Under the pieces are notes generated by a model that was not told where the DNA came from, ran no database searches, and saw only the letters and a list, made by a program, of their open reading frames with translations. The position numbers were made by a program, and so were the translations under genes. This document shows positions 1-5,652 of a DNA stretch of 5,652 nt, piece by piece; position 1 is the first letter of the stretch, and every line of letters begins with the position of its first letter. Source of the stretch: Methylomicrobium sp. (lineage in GTDB: Bacteria > Pseudomonadota > Gammaproteobacteria > Methylococcales > Methylomonadaceae); contig SLIO01000098.1 in assembly GCA_007135635.1 (NCBI GenBank), positions 1 through 5,652 on the forward strand, read 5' to 3'.

Positions 1-263
1 ATCACCCCGTTCAAGAACTTACCACTGGGCGGGTTATGATCAGTAGTCAAAATCACGGCTTTGCGGTCAATGAAGCGAGTTTGCCGGCTCATTTAAAAGC
101 GACTTTTCGTTCCCTTTTCGATGGCAGTCTACAAGGCATAGAGCGAACCGATTGCCCGGCATTTGGTTTTCAAGGACATCCGGAGGCGAGCCCGGGACCG
201 CAGGACGTCGAAAGTTTATTCGATCGTTTCGTCGACCTGATGAATCAAGCCAAAATGCACTAA
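1..263 (+). CDS. carA: Carbamoyl phosphate synthetase small (glutaminase) subunit, C-terminal fragment
   Basis: This is the 3' end of the small subunit, which hydrolyses glutamine and passes ammonia to CarB for carbamoyl phosphate synthesis in the cytoplasm. The reading frame is open from the window edge: the first complete codon is at position 3 and translates as [11 protein letters not shown], so the ATG at 36 is an internal methionine and not a start. About 86 residues are visible. They include the SQNHGFAV segment and the class I glutamine amidotransferase signature GHPEASPGP, whose His (codon at 177) and Glu (codon at 183) complete the Cys-His-Glu triad; the nucleophilic Cys lies upstream of the window. 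The C-terminus, ending in a short helix-like tail before TAA, matches the family's usual end. carB follows after 28 nt on the same strand, as expected for the carAB operon. Truncation is due only to the window edge. Confidence 0.97.
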   Translation, partial: HPVQELTTGRVMISSQNHGFAVNEASLPAHLKATFRSLFDGSLQGIERTDCPAFGFQGHPEASPGPQDVESLFDRFVDLMNQAKMH

Positions 264-291
264 ACCGCCACCGACACAGATTAGTTAAAAA

Positions 292-3200
292 ATGCCAAAA
301 AGAAGCGACATAAAATCGATTTTATTATTGGGTGCAGGCCCCATTGTTATCGGACAAGCTTGCGAATTCGATTATTCCGGTACGCAAGCGTGCAAGGCAT
401 TGCGCGAGGAAGGTTACCGGGTCATTCTGGTCAATTCCAACCCCGCGACGATCATGACCGATCCGGATATGGCCGATGTGATCTATATCGAGCCGATCGA
501 CTGGCAAACCGTCGAAAAAATCATCGAAAAAGAGCGGCCCGACGCAATATTGCCGACGATGGGTGGGCAGACCGCGTTGAATTGTGCGTTAGCGCTCGAC
601 AAGCACGGCGTCTTGGAAAAATACGGCGTGGAAATGATCGGTGCGACCAAAGAAGCGATCAATAAAGCCGAAGACCGGGAGTTGTTCAACCAGGCCATGC
701 GTAAGATCGGCCTGGAAGTCGCGAAATCCAAAACGGCGCATAATATGGAAGAAGCACTGGCCGCGCAACAGGAAGTCGGTTATCCGACTATTATTCGTCC
801 GTCTTTCACGATGGGCGGTAGCGGAGGCGGTATTGCCTATAACAAGGAAGAATTCATTGAAATTTGCGAGCGCGGATTGTATTTGTCGCCGACCAATGAA
901 TTGTTGATTGAAGAGTCCGTTCTGGGCTGGAAAGAATTCGAAATGGAAGTCGTGCGTGATTCGAAAGACAATTGCATCATCGTTTGTTCGATCGAAAATT
1001 TCGATCCGATGGGCGTTCATACCGGCGACTCGATTACAGTCGCCCCGGCGCAAACCTTGACCGATAAGGAATACCAAATCCTACGTAACGTTTCGTTGGC
1101 CGTCTTGCGTGAAATCGGGGTCGATACCGGCGGGTCGAACGTGCAAGTGGCGATCAATCCGGAAAACGGACGTATGGTCATTATTGAAATGAATCCACGT
1201 GTCTCACGATCGTCCGCCTTGGCATCAAAAGCCACTGGTTTTCCCATTGCGAAGGTCGCGGCAAAACTCGCGGTCGGTTATACATTGGACGAACTGCAAA
1301 ACGAAATCACCGGCGGCGCTACGCCTGCCTCGTTTGAGCCCACGATCGATTATGTCGTGACAAAGGTGCCGCGGTTTACCTTCGAAAAATTCCCGCAAGC
1401 CGACGATCGACTGACGACACAAATGAAATCGGTTGGCGAAGTCATGGCGATCGGCCGATCGTTTCAGGAATCGTTGCAAAAAGCATTACGGGGGCTCGAA
1501 GTCGACAAGACCGGTCTTGATGAAATTGTCGATTTAACCGCCGAAGACGCGAAGGAAATTCTGCTTAGAGAAATGCGCCACCCGGGTGCAGAGCGTTTAT
1601 GGTATGTCGCCGATGCTTTCCGGAGCGGTATGTCGCTTGAAGAAATACATGATATTTGCAAAATCGACCCTTGGTTTTTGGCGCAAATCGAAGACTTGCT
1701 GATTGCTGAAAAATCGCTTTCGACCAAAACATTGGCGACTTTGGAAGAGGGTGAACTCTATCGTTTGAAGCGTAAAGGATTTTCCGATGCTCGGCTGGCA
1801 AAATTACTCGATACTAGCGAATCTGAAATTAGAAACGCTCGGCATAAAAACAATATCCGTCCGGTTTATAAACGCATAGACTCGTGCGCGGCCGAATTTT
1901 CATCCGATACTGCTTATTTATACTCTTGCTATGATGAGGAGTGTGAGGCACTGGTAAGCGATAAGGATAAAATCATTATTCTGGGCGGCGGCCCGAATCG
2001 AATCGGGCAGGGCATCGAGTTCGATTATTGCTGCGTGCATGCCGCATTGGCCTTGCGTGAAGACGGTTATGAAACAATCATGATCAATTGCAACCCGGAA
2101 ACCGTTTCGACCGATTTCGACACCTCCGATCGGTTGTATTTCGAGTCGTTGACCTTGGAAGATGTCTTGGAAATTATTCATCTCGAACAACCGAAGGGCG
2201 TGATCGTTCAATACGGCGGACAGACTCCGCTAAAATTGGCGCGCGCACTCGAGGCGGCCGGGGCGCCGATTATCGGCACGTCTCCCGATTCGATCGATTT
2301 GGCCGAGGACAGGGAGCGATTTCAAAAATTATTGGAAAGATTGGGCTTGAAACAACCGCCTAATGCAACAGCGCGTTCGGTCGAGCAAGCGATTATTTCG
2401 GCTCGGGAACTGGGTTATCCGTTGGTGGTTAGGCCTTCCTATGTGCTAGGTGGCCGGGCTATAGAAATCGTTGTCAATGAAGAAGGTCTGCAGCGCTACA
2501 TGAAAGAGGCTGTCAGTGTTTCGAACGATTCGCCGGTTTTGTTGGACCGTTTTCTTGATGATGCGGTTGAAATGGATGTCGATGCGATTTACGATGGTGA
2601 ACGGGTGTTGATAGGCGGATTGATGGAGCATATTGAACAGGCGGGTGTTCATTCAGGCGATTCAGCTTGCTCGATCCCGCCTTACGATTTGCCGGCGGCC
2701 ATTCAAAATCAGCTGCGTGAACAAGTTGCTAAAATGGCGGAAGCGCTCGGTGTAAGAGGCTTGATGAACACGCAATTTGCGATTCAAGGTAATGATGTTT
2801 ATGTGCTTGAGGTAAATCCCCGGGCATCTAGAACGGCGCCGTTCGTTTCCAAAGCAACCGGTTATCCACTGGCCAAAATCGCTGCACGCTGCATGGTTGG
2901 TAAATCCTTAGTTGAGCAAGGCGTTACCGAGGAACGTATTCCTTCGTATTATTCGGTTAAGGAAGCGGTATTCCCTTTTGTCAAATTTCCAGGCGTCGAT
3001 CCTTTATTAGGGCCAGAAATGAAGTCAACCGGCGAGGTGATGGGTGTTGGAAAAACTTTTGGTGAAGCTTTTGCTAAATCGCAACGAGCCGCCGGCATCG
3101 ATTTGAGCCAAAGCGGAAAAGTTTTGATCAGTATTCGTGATGCGGATAAAGCTAAATTGCCCGAATTGGCGAGAATGCTAGTTGCGAAAGACTATCAAAT

Positions 3201-3519
3201 CGTTGCGACTCGAGGTACGGCTAGAGTCTTGAAAGAAGCCGGTATTTCTTGCGACGAGGTCTTCAAGGTCAACGAAGGGAGACCGAATACCGTCGATATG
3301 ATCAAAAACGGTCAAATCCAATTAGTCGTCAATACCACTGATGGTAAAAAAGCCATTCACGATTCATTCACGATGCGAAGAGAAGCATTGCAGCATCGTG
3401 TGACTTATTACACTACAATGGCTGGTGCGCGTGCCGCGTGTTATGCATTAGGGGAATTGGCGGCGGGAACCGTGACTAGCTTGCAAGAACTTCACAAAAG
3501 CTTAATCGATCCCGATTAA
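292..3519 (+). CDS. carB: Carbamoyl phosphate synthetase large subunit (1075 aa, complete)
   Basis: CarB makes carbamoyl phosphate from bicarbonate, two ATP and ammonia tunnelled from CarA, for pyrimidine and arginine synthesis. Its length is nearly that of the E. coli protein (1073 aa), and it begins with the family-typical [10 protein letters not shown]. Domains are a carboxyphosphate ATP-grasp half (about 1-403), an oligomerisation domain (about 404-555), a carbamoyl-phosphate ATP-grasp half starting near residue 557, and a C-terminal MGS-like allosteric domain from about 935. Metal-binding pairs are intact in both halves: E299/N301 in [10 protein letters not shown] and E840/N842 in [10 protein letters not shown]. 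The allosteric domain keeps the nucleotide-binding residues known from E. coli (T973, T976, K992, the NTT motif), so inhibition by UMP and activation by IMP/ornithine are inferred. No Shine-Dalgarno match precedes the ATG, only an A-rich stretch, so translation may depend on coupling to carA. No frameshift or missing catalytic residue was seen. Confidence 0.99.
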   Translation: MPKRSDIKSILLLGAGPIVIGQACEFDYSGTQACKALREEGYRVILVNSNPATIMTDPDMADVIYIEPIDWQTVEKIIEKERPDAILPTMGGQTALNCALALDKHGVLEKYGVEMIGATKEAINKAEDRELFNQAMRKIGLEVAKSKTAHNMEEALAAQQEVGYPTIIRPSFTMGGSGGGIAYNKEEFIEICERGLYLSPTNELLIEESVLGWKEFEMEVVRDSKDNCIIVCSIENFDPMGVHTGDSITVAPAQTLTDKEYQILRNVSLAVLREIGVDTGGSNVQVAINPENGRMVIIEMNPRVSRSSALASKATGFPIAKVAAKLAVGYTLDELQNEITGGATPASFEPTIDYVVTKVPRFTFEKFPQADDRLTTQMKSVGEVMAIGRSFQESLQKALRGLEVDKTGLDEIVDLTAEDAKEILLREMRHPGAERLWYVADAFRSGMSLEEIHDICKIDPWFLAQIEDLLIAEKSLSTKTLATLEEGELYRLKRKGFSDARLAKLLDTSESEIRNARHKNNIRPVYKRIDSCAAEFSSDTAYLYSCYDEECEALVSDKDKIIILGGGPNRIGQGIEFDYCCVHAALALREDGYETIMINCNPETVSTDFDTSDRLYFESLTLEDVLEIIHLEQPKGVIVQYGGQTPLKLARALEAAGAPIIGTSPDSIDLAEDRERFQKLLERLGLKQPPNATARSVEQAIISARELGYPLVVRPSYVLGGRAIEIVVNEEGLQRYMKEAVSVSNDSPVLLDRFLDDAVEMDVDAIYDGERVLIGGLMEHIEQAGVHSGDSACSIPPYDLPAAIQNQLREQVAKMAEALGVRGLMNTQFAIQGNDVYVLEVNPRASRTAPFVSKATGYPLAKIAARCMVGKSLVEQGVTEERIPSYYSVKEAVFPFVKFPGVDPLLGPEMKSTGEVMGVGKTFGEAFAKSQRAAGIDLSQSGKVLISIRDADKAKLPELARMLVAKDYQIVATRGTARVLKEAGISCDEVFKVNEGRPNTVDMIKNGQIQLVVNTTDGKKAIHDSFTMRREALQHRVTYYTTMAGARAACYALGELAAGTVTSLQELHKSLIDPD

Positions 3520-3566
3520 TCGCTCTCGTCACTCAGTAAGTTGAAAGATTATCTGTCTTCCCATCG

Positions 3567-3597
3567 TTGTCCGACAGTTGTTCTTAAGCACTACACT
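3567..3597 (+). promoter_or_regulatory. Candidate sigma-70 promoter for greA
   Basis: TTGTCC (3567-3572) and TACACT (3592-3597) resemble -35 and -10 boxes with a long 19-nt spacer. Start would be near 3604, giving a leader of about 90 nt for greA. An alternative pair, TTGTTC (3578-3583) and TATTGT (3602-3607) with 18 nt between, is about equally good. The matches are imperfect and no convincing terminator separates carB from greA, so read-through from carAB is also possible. This is inference from spacing and consensus only. Confidence 0.22.
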
Positions 3598-3611
3598 GGC
3601 TTATTGTAATC

Positions 3612-3626
3612 AGTCATAAGCTGACT
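3612..3626 (+). other. Small stem-loop in the greA leader (5-bp stem)
   Basis: AGTCA (3612-3616) and TGACT (3622-3626) are exact reverse complements around a 5-nt loop. It is short enough to be chance, but it stands 17 nt before the stronger hairpin at 3643-3665, so the two could form a tandem structure in a greA leader transcript. No T-run follows, so it is not a terminator. Confidence 0.25.
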
Positions 3627-3642
3627 CAATCCGACTTTTATA

Positions 3643-3665
3643 CCGGGCAATACCTTGTTGCCCGG
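3643..3665 (+). other. Strong hairpin in the carB-greA spacer
   Basis: CCGGGCAA (3643-3650) pairs exactly with TTGCCCGG (3658-3665) around a 7-nt loop; a T-G wobble could add a ninth pair. The stem is GC-rich and ends 16 nt before the greA ribosome binding site. The bases that follow are A-rich (GAACTAAAATAAAATT), not T-rich, and on the opposite strand no T-run follows either, so it lacks the tract of a classical intrinsic terminator. It may be the processed or terminated end of carB mRNA, or a structure in the greA leader. The stem is seen directly; its role is not. Confidence 0.5.
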
Positions 3666-3681
3666 GAACTAAAATAAAATT

Positions 3682-3687
3682 AAGGAG
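3682..3687 (+). promoter_or_regulatory. Ribosome binding site of greA
   Basis: AAGGAG lies 8 nt upstream of the ATG at 3696, an ideal Shine-Dalgarno match and spacing. It fixes the greA start and is the strongest ribosome binding site in the window, contrasting with the missing sites before carB and rlmE. Confidence 0.85.
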
Positions 3688-3695
3688 TTGTATCC

Positions 3696-4172
3696 ATGAA
3701 TAAAGTACCTCTAACAGTCACCGGAGCCAAAAAATTACGCGAGGAGTTGGACGAGCTGAAATCCGTGGTGCGGCCCAGAATCATCAAGGCCATTGCTGAA
3801 GCTAGGGAGCACGGAGATTTGAAGGAAAATGCCGAATATCATGCGGCGCGCGAACAACAGAGCTTTGCCGAGGGACGCATTGCCGAGATTGAAGGCAAGT
3901 TATCTAATGCCCAAATCATTGATGTCACTAAATTGGATGCAAACGGTAAAGTCGTATTCGGTGCAACCGTTGAAATTGAAGAGCTTGAAAGCGGTGAAAC
4001 CGTCACTTATCAAATCGTCGGCGAAGACGAAGCCGATATCAAAGCCGGTCGTATCTCCGTTGGTTCTCCAATAGCCAGGGCCTTGATCGGTAAAGAAGCC
4101 GAGGATGTGGTCATCGTTAAAGCGCCAGGCGGCGATATCGAGTACGAAATCCTTTCGATTCAGTATATTTAA
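3696..4172 (+). CDS. greA: Transcript cleavage/elongation factor GreA
   Basis: GreA enters the secondary channel of RNA polymerase and stimulates cleavage of backtracked RNA, rescuing stalled complexes. The protein is 158 aa, the same length as E. coli GreA. Residues 1 to about 76 form the N-terminal antiparallel coiled coil; its tip carries the conserved [12 protein letters not shown] motif with the acidic residues D41 and E44 that coordinate the catalytic Mg2+ in the polymerase active site. The C-terminal FKBP-like domain holds [16 protein letters not shown] and the [11 protein letters not shown] strand typical of the family. GreB is less likely, given the close match throughout to GreA. 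The start is set by AAGGAG 8 nt upstream. It lies 176 bp after carB on the same strand and converges on yhbY, in a gene order common in gammaproteobacteria. Whether it is transcribed from its own promoter or partly with carAB cannot be decided from sequence. Confidence 0.98.
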   Translation: MNKVPLTVTGAKKLREELDELKSVVRPRIIKAIAEAREHGDLKENAEYHAAREQQSFAEGRIAEIEGKLSNAQIIDVTKLDANGKVVFGATVEIEELESGETVTYQIVGEDEADIKAGRISVGSPIARALIGKEAEDVVIVKAPGGDIEYEILSIQYI

Positions 4173-4186
4173 CGATCGTTTTAAAT

Positions 4187-4212
4187 GGCGGGCGGTTTGC
4201 GCGTTGCCCGCC
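4187..4212. terminator. GC-rich hairpin between convergent greA and yhbY, probable two-way terminator
   Basis: GGCGGGC (4187-4193) and GCCCGCC (4206-4212) form a perfect 7-bp stem with a 12-nt loop; two G-T wobbles could shorten the loop. It sits 14 nt after the greA stop and 9 nt beyond the yhbY stop, where a shared terminator is expected. Tracts are weak: on the plus strand the next bases are CATGTAAGCTTATTTG, and on the minus strand ATTTAAAACG. The stem is clear; termination in both directions is inferred from position. Confidence 0.5.
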
Positions 4213-4221
4213 CATGTAAGC

Positions 4222-4488
4222 TTATTTGTCCGGGTTTAGTCGATGAATAACAAGAATCTGGCCAATACTTTGAACGAAGTCGGCTCCGGTTTGAGTGCAA
4301 ATTTCCTGTTGTATCCTCTTTCGGTCGTCGCGTTCGGCGCGTATTTTTACTTTGATGAGTTCATGGCTATTGAGGGCAATATCCATTTCAGCCAAAACGC
4401 CTTGCGTTAAGCCTGACTGACCTATTATGACAACCGGTTTCAGGCTGTGGGCTTGGGCTTTGAGTTGTTTTCTTTCGGCAGGGGTCAC
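4222..4488 (-). CDS. yhbY: CRM-domain RNA-binding protein YhbY (ribosome assembly factor)
   Basis: This 88-aa basic protein is a single CRM (chloroplast RNA splicing and ribosome maturation) domain. The family associates with pre-50S ribosomal particles and is thought to act in large-subunit assembly. It resembles E. coli YhbY (97 aa) nearly end to end but lacks that protein's basic C-terminal tail, stopping at HRLNPDK. The RNA-binding GxxG loop is visible as G23-Q-S-G26 within VVIIGQSGLTQGVLAE, followed by the HELIKVKI strand. The start codon is GTG (complement of 4486-4488), supported by TAAGGA 8 nt upstream; no ATG fits. It runs opposite to its neighbours, converging on greA and diverging from rlmE with 51 bp between starts. 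The same inverted position occurs in other gammaproteobacteria. Its next neighbour, RlmE, also acts on the 50S subunit, so the context agrees with ribosome maturation. Confidence 0.95.
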   Translation of the reverse strand: MTPAERKQLKAQAHSLKPVVIIGQSGLTQGVLAEMDIALNSHELIKVKIRAERDDRKRIQQEICTQTGADFVQSIGQILVIHRLNPDK

Positions 4489-4539
4489 TCTGTGTTTCCT
4501 TAGCTATAAATAAAACGCGAATTTTACACGATTTACGAT
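4489..4539. promoter_or_regulatory. Compact divergent promoter region, yhbY / rlmE
   Basis: Only 51 bp separate the two divergent start codons. On the plus strand TATAAA (4505-4510) is a plausible -10 for rlmE, with transcription starting near 4517. On the minus strand TAAAAT (4526 to 4521) is a plausible -10 for yhbY, with start near 4514. Neither has a good -35 at the right distance; both would fall inside the opposite gene. The AT-rich core is seen directly, while the exact boxes are a guess. If right, the two polymerases would occupy overlapping DNA and could not initiate together. Confidence 0.35.
4497..4502 (-). promoter_or_regulatory. Ribosome binding site deciding the GTG start of yhbY
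   Basis: Read on the minus strand, TAAGGA (4502 to 4497) lies 8 nt before the GTG at 4488. This is good Shine-Dalgarno match and spacing and justifies the non-ATG start. Confidence 0.75.
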
Positions 4540-5157
4540 ATGGCACGAAGTAAAAGCAGTAGCCGCTGGTTACAGGAACATTTTCACGATGAATACGTTA
4601 AAATGGCTCAAGCGCAAGGATGGCGTTCTCGCGCAGTGTTCAAGTTAATTGAAATACAAGAAAAGGATTGCATCATAAAGCCGGGAATGAATGTCGTCGA
4701 TTTGGGTGCCGCTCCAGGAGGATGGTCTCAATATACGAGGCGAATTATCGGGAAAAAAAATAAGATTGTGGCTCTGGACATTTTGCCGATGGAACCCTTA
4801 GACAATGTCGATTTCATTCAAGGTGATTTTCGGGAGTTAGCAGTATTGGAACAATTGCAAACCCTATTGGCCGGCGCAACTGTTGATTTGGTCTTGTCGG
4901 ATATGGCGCCGAATATGACCGGGAATAAAGGCGTCGATCAGCCCAATTCGATGTATTTATGCGAACTTGCGCTTGATACCGCGCGGTTGATTTTGAATAG
5001 TGGCGGCTCATTTTTAGTTAAGGTCTTTCAGGGCGAAGGATACGAAAGTTTTCTTAAAGATGCCCGACAGAGCTTTTCATCGATTGTGATCAGAAAGCCG
5101 AAAGCCTCCAGACCAAGAAGCAATGAAGTATATATTTTAGGTAAAGGGTTTAAATAA
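4540..5157 (+). CDS. rlmE: 23S rRNA (uridine-2'-O)-methyltransferase RlmE (FtsJ/RrmJ)
   Basis: RlmE uses S-adenosylmethionine to 2'-O-methylate U2552 (E. coli numbering) in the A loop of 23S rRNA, a late step of 50S maturation in the cytoplasm. The 205-aa protein matches E. coli RlmE (209 aa) over its full length, starting with the basic [10 protein letters not shown] segment. The SAM-binding motif I is [14 protein letters not shown] (residues 52-65). The catalytic K-D-K-E tetrad of this Rossmann-fold family is complete: K35 in SRAVFKL, D121 in SDMAPNM, K161 in LVKVFQGEG, and E196 in SNEVYIL. The ATG at 4540 gives the expected N-terminus, but the bases before it (ACGATTTACGAT) contain no Shine-Dalgarno match. 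It is followed after 203 bp by ftsH on the same strand; in E. coli the two are cotranscribed and heat-induced, but here the spacer is long and has its own promoter candidates. I saw no heat-shock consensus. Confidence 0.98.
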   Translation: MARSKSSSRWLQEHFHDEYVKMAQAQGWRSRAVFKLIEIQEKDCIIKPGMNVVDLGAAPGGWSQYTRRIIGKKNKIVALDILPMEPLDNVDFIQGDFRELAVLEQLQTLLAGATVDLVLSDMAPNMTGNKGVDQPNSMYLCELALDTARLILNSGGSFLVKVFQGEGYESFLKDARQSFSSIVIRKPKASRPRSNEVYILGKGFK

Positions 5158-5211
5158 GCTGATTGAGTCACTATGTTAGTGCATAAGAGAATAGCGAAAA
5201 TTAATATACTT

Positions 5212-5252
5212 TTCTCTGATCAAAATTCGGTGCCGGAGCGTCTCTCAGAGAA
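5212..5252. repeat. Spaced inverted repeat upstream of ftsH promoter candidates
   Basis: TTCTCTGA (5212-5219) and TCAGAGAA (5245-5252) are exact 8-bp reverse complements with 25 nt between. It could be a hairpin at the end of rlmE mRNA or a widely spaced protein-binding dyad. No T-run follows, so an intrinsic terminator is unlikely. It ends 2 bp before the CTGAAA box at 5255-5260. Confidence 0.35.
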
Positions 5253-5254
5253 TG

Positions 5255-5282
5255 CTGAAATTTGAAACGCGATAGGTATAAC
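5255..5282 (+). promoter_or_regulatory. Candidate ftsH promoter 1
   Basis: CTGAAA (5255-5260) and TATAAC (5277-5282) form a sigma-70-like pair (4 and 5 of 6 consensus bases) with a 16-nt spacer. Transcription would start near 5289, which places the following inverted repeat almost exactly at the 5' end of the mRNA. This is inference from consensus and spacing. Confidence 0.35.
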
Positions 5283-5285
5283 AAC

Positions 5286-5309
5286 TATCAGGAACACAAA
5301 TTCCTGATA
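5286..5309. repeat. Perfect 9-bp inverted repeat in the ftsH control region
   Basis: TATCAGGAA (5286-5294) and TTCCTGATA (5301-5309) are exact reverse complements with a 6-nt spacer (CACAAA). It is the longest perfect dyad I found in the window. The right arm overlaps the TGATACAAT extended -10 candidate, and the left arm overlaps the matching -35 position, so it could be an operator. As RNA it would form a stable hairpin at the start of a transcript from the upstream promoter candidate. A T-run (5321-5325) begins 11 nt after the stem, too far for a normal intrinsic terminator. Confidence 0.55.
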
Positions 5310-5313
5310 CAAT
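5305..5313 (+). promoter_or_regulatory. Candidate ftsH promoter 2 (extended -10)
   Basis: TGATACAAT fits the extended -10 pattern TGnTATAAT with one mismatch in the hexamer. The hexamer 17 nt upstream (CTATCA, 5285-5290) is a poor -35, which extended -10 promoters can tolerate. Start would be near 5320, leaving a leader of about 41 nt. It overlaps the right arm of the perfect dyad at 5286-5309. Confidence 0.35.
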
Positions 5314-5347
5314 TGAAATGTTTTTAAACCGAGGGCCTGATAAGGTC

Positions 5348-5352
5348 AGAGG
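5348..5352 (+). promoter_or_regulatory. Ribosome binding site deciding the TTG start of ftsH
   Basis: AGAGG lies 8 nt before TTG at 5361 but 17 nt before the in-frame ATG at 5370, so it favours the TTG. Part of it can pair with GCCT at 5335-5338 (AGGC at 5350-5353), which may hide it in a small hairpin. Confidence 0.6.
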
Positions 5353-5360
5353 CTAGTAAC

Positions 5361-5652
5361 TTGAACGATATGTTAAAAAATGTAATTTTATGGGTTGTCA
5401 TCGCTGTCGTATTGATGTCGGTATTCAACAATTTCGCTCCACGTGGAGACCGCGACGATCTTACGTTGTCCTACACGCAGTTCATACAAGCAGTCAGAAC
5501 GGGGCAGGTTCAACAGGTATCTATTGATGACAATGTCGTCAAGGGAAAAATGCAAACCGGCGAGACATTTCGCACCTATGCACCGAACGATCCTCATTTA
5601 GTCGATGATTTGCTCGAGGGTGGCGTTGACATCAAGGCCTTACCGCCCGAAC
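5361..5652 (+). CDS. ftsH: ATP-dependent membrane zinc protease FtsH, N-terminal fragment
   Basis: FtsH is a hexameric inner-membrane AAA+ metalloprotease that degrades misassembled membrane proteins and, in E. coli, LpxC and sigma-32. The frame is open to the window end, giving 97 codons. Seen here are the cytoplasmic start NDMLKN, the first transmembrane segment at about residues 7-25 (VILWVVIAVVLMSVF), and the periplasmic FtsH-extracellular domain (from LTLSYTQFIQAV through FRTYAPNDPHLVDDLL). The second membrane segment, the AAA+ domain and the HExxH zinc site lie beyond the window, so activity cannot be judged. I chose TTG at 5361 because AGAGG is 8 nt upstream and the E. coli protein begins in the same way (MSDMAKNLILW); ATG at 5370 is the alternative and would remove three residues. 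It follows rlmE on the same strand, the usual neighbour, with a 203-bp spacer rich in dyads. Confidence 0.95.
   Translation, partial: MNDMLKNVILWVVIAVVLMSVFNNFAPRGDRDDLTLSYTQFIQAVRTGQVQQVSIDDNVVKGKMQTGETFRTYAPNDPHLVDDLLEGGVDIKALPPE

Noticed and set aside
36..263. A short 75-aa gene starting at ATG 36
   Set aside because: The frame continues upstream to the window edge with CarA-like residues ([11 protein letters not shown]), so this ATG is internal to carA.
589..1077. Long minus-strand open frame (162 codons) inside carB
   Set aside because: It lies wholly antisense to a highly conserved CarB coding stretch, its translation shows no recognisable family motif, and similar antisense frames occur along much of carB. 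It is a by-product of carB codon usage.
3510..3522. Terminator right after carB
   Set aside because: CGATTAATCG around the stop codon is palindromic but has no loop and no following T-run, so it does not qualify as an intrinsic terminator.
5169..5181. CACTA-TGT-TAGTG as a terminator of rlmE
   Set aside because: Only 5 bp with a 3-nt loop, AT-rich, and followed by CATAAGAGAA rather than a T-run.
5255..5330. Sigma-32 heat-shock promoter for ftsH
   Set aside because: TTTGAAA and ATTGAA recall the -35 CTTGAA, but no CCCCAT-like -10 occurs at a fitting distance from either.
5388..5597. Minus-strand open frame of 69 codons opposite ftsH
   Set aside because: The plus strand here encodes clear FtsH membrane and periplasmic sequence, so the antisense frame is a shadow.
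1..5652. Mobile element, CRISPR array, toxin-antitoxin or defence system
   Set aside because: No transposase, integrase, regular direct repeats with spacers, or unrecognised gene is present; all coding space is taken by six housekeeping genes, and no spacer exceeds 203 bp.

Overview
The window reads as ordinary chromosomal core from a gammaproteobacterium. All six genes are closest, by recall, to the E. coli and Pseudomonas proteins, and the order carA-carB-greA-yhbY(reverse)-rlmE-ftsH is one I know from Pseudomonas-type genomes. The moderate GC content and the FtsH N-terminus would fit a methanotroph-like lineage (Methylococcales), but that placement is a guess; the class-level call is much firmer. 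I see no insertion sequence, phage gene, tRNA, rRNA, CRISPR array or foreign-looking segment, and no new multi-gene system.

Layout: positions 1-263 hold the 3' end of carA, and 292-3519 the complete carB. Together they encode carbamoyl phosphate synthetase, which feeds pyrimidine and arginine synthesis, and they are evidently one operon with a 28-nt gap. A 176-bp spacer (3520-3695) has a candidate promoter, two small stem-loops and the strong ribosome binding site of greA (3696-4172), a transcript-cleavage factor. A GC-rich hairpin separates greA from the convergent yhbY (4222-4488, minus strand, GTG start), a CRM-domain ribosome-assembly factor. A compact 51-bp divergent region separates yhbY from rlmE (4540-5157), the 23S rRNA 2'-O-methyltransferase. 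A 203-bp spacer (5158-5360) with unusual dyad symmetry leads to ftsH (from 5361, TTG start), cut by the window end.

The genes share growth-related themes: nucleotide and arginine precursor supply, RNA polymerase rescue, 50S ribosome maturation (YhbY and RlmE), and membrane protein quality control (FtsH). The least explained sequence is the rlmE-ftsH spacer, where a perfect 9-bp inverted repeat lies across or beside candidate ftsH promoters. The next is the greA leader hairpin. A local excess of the hexamer CGATCG in the carAB part is also worth a check.
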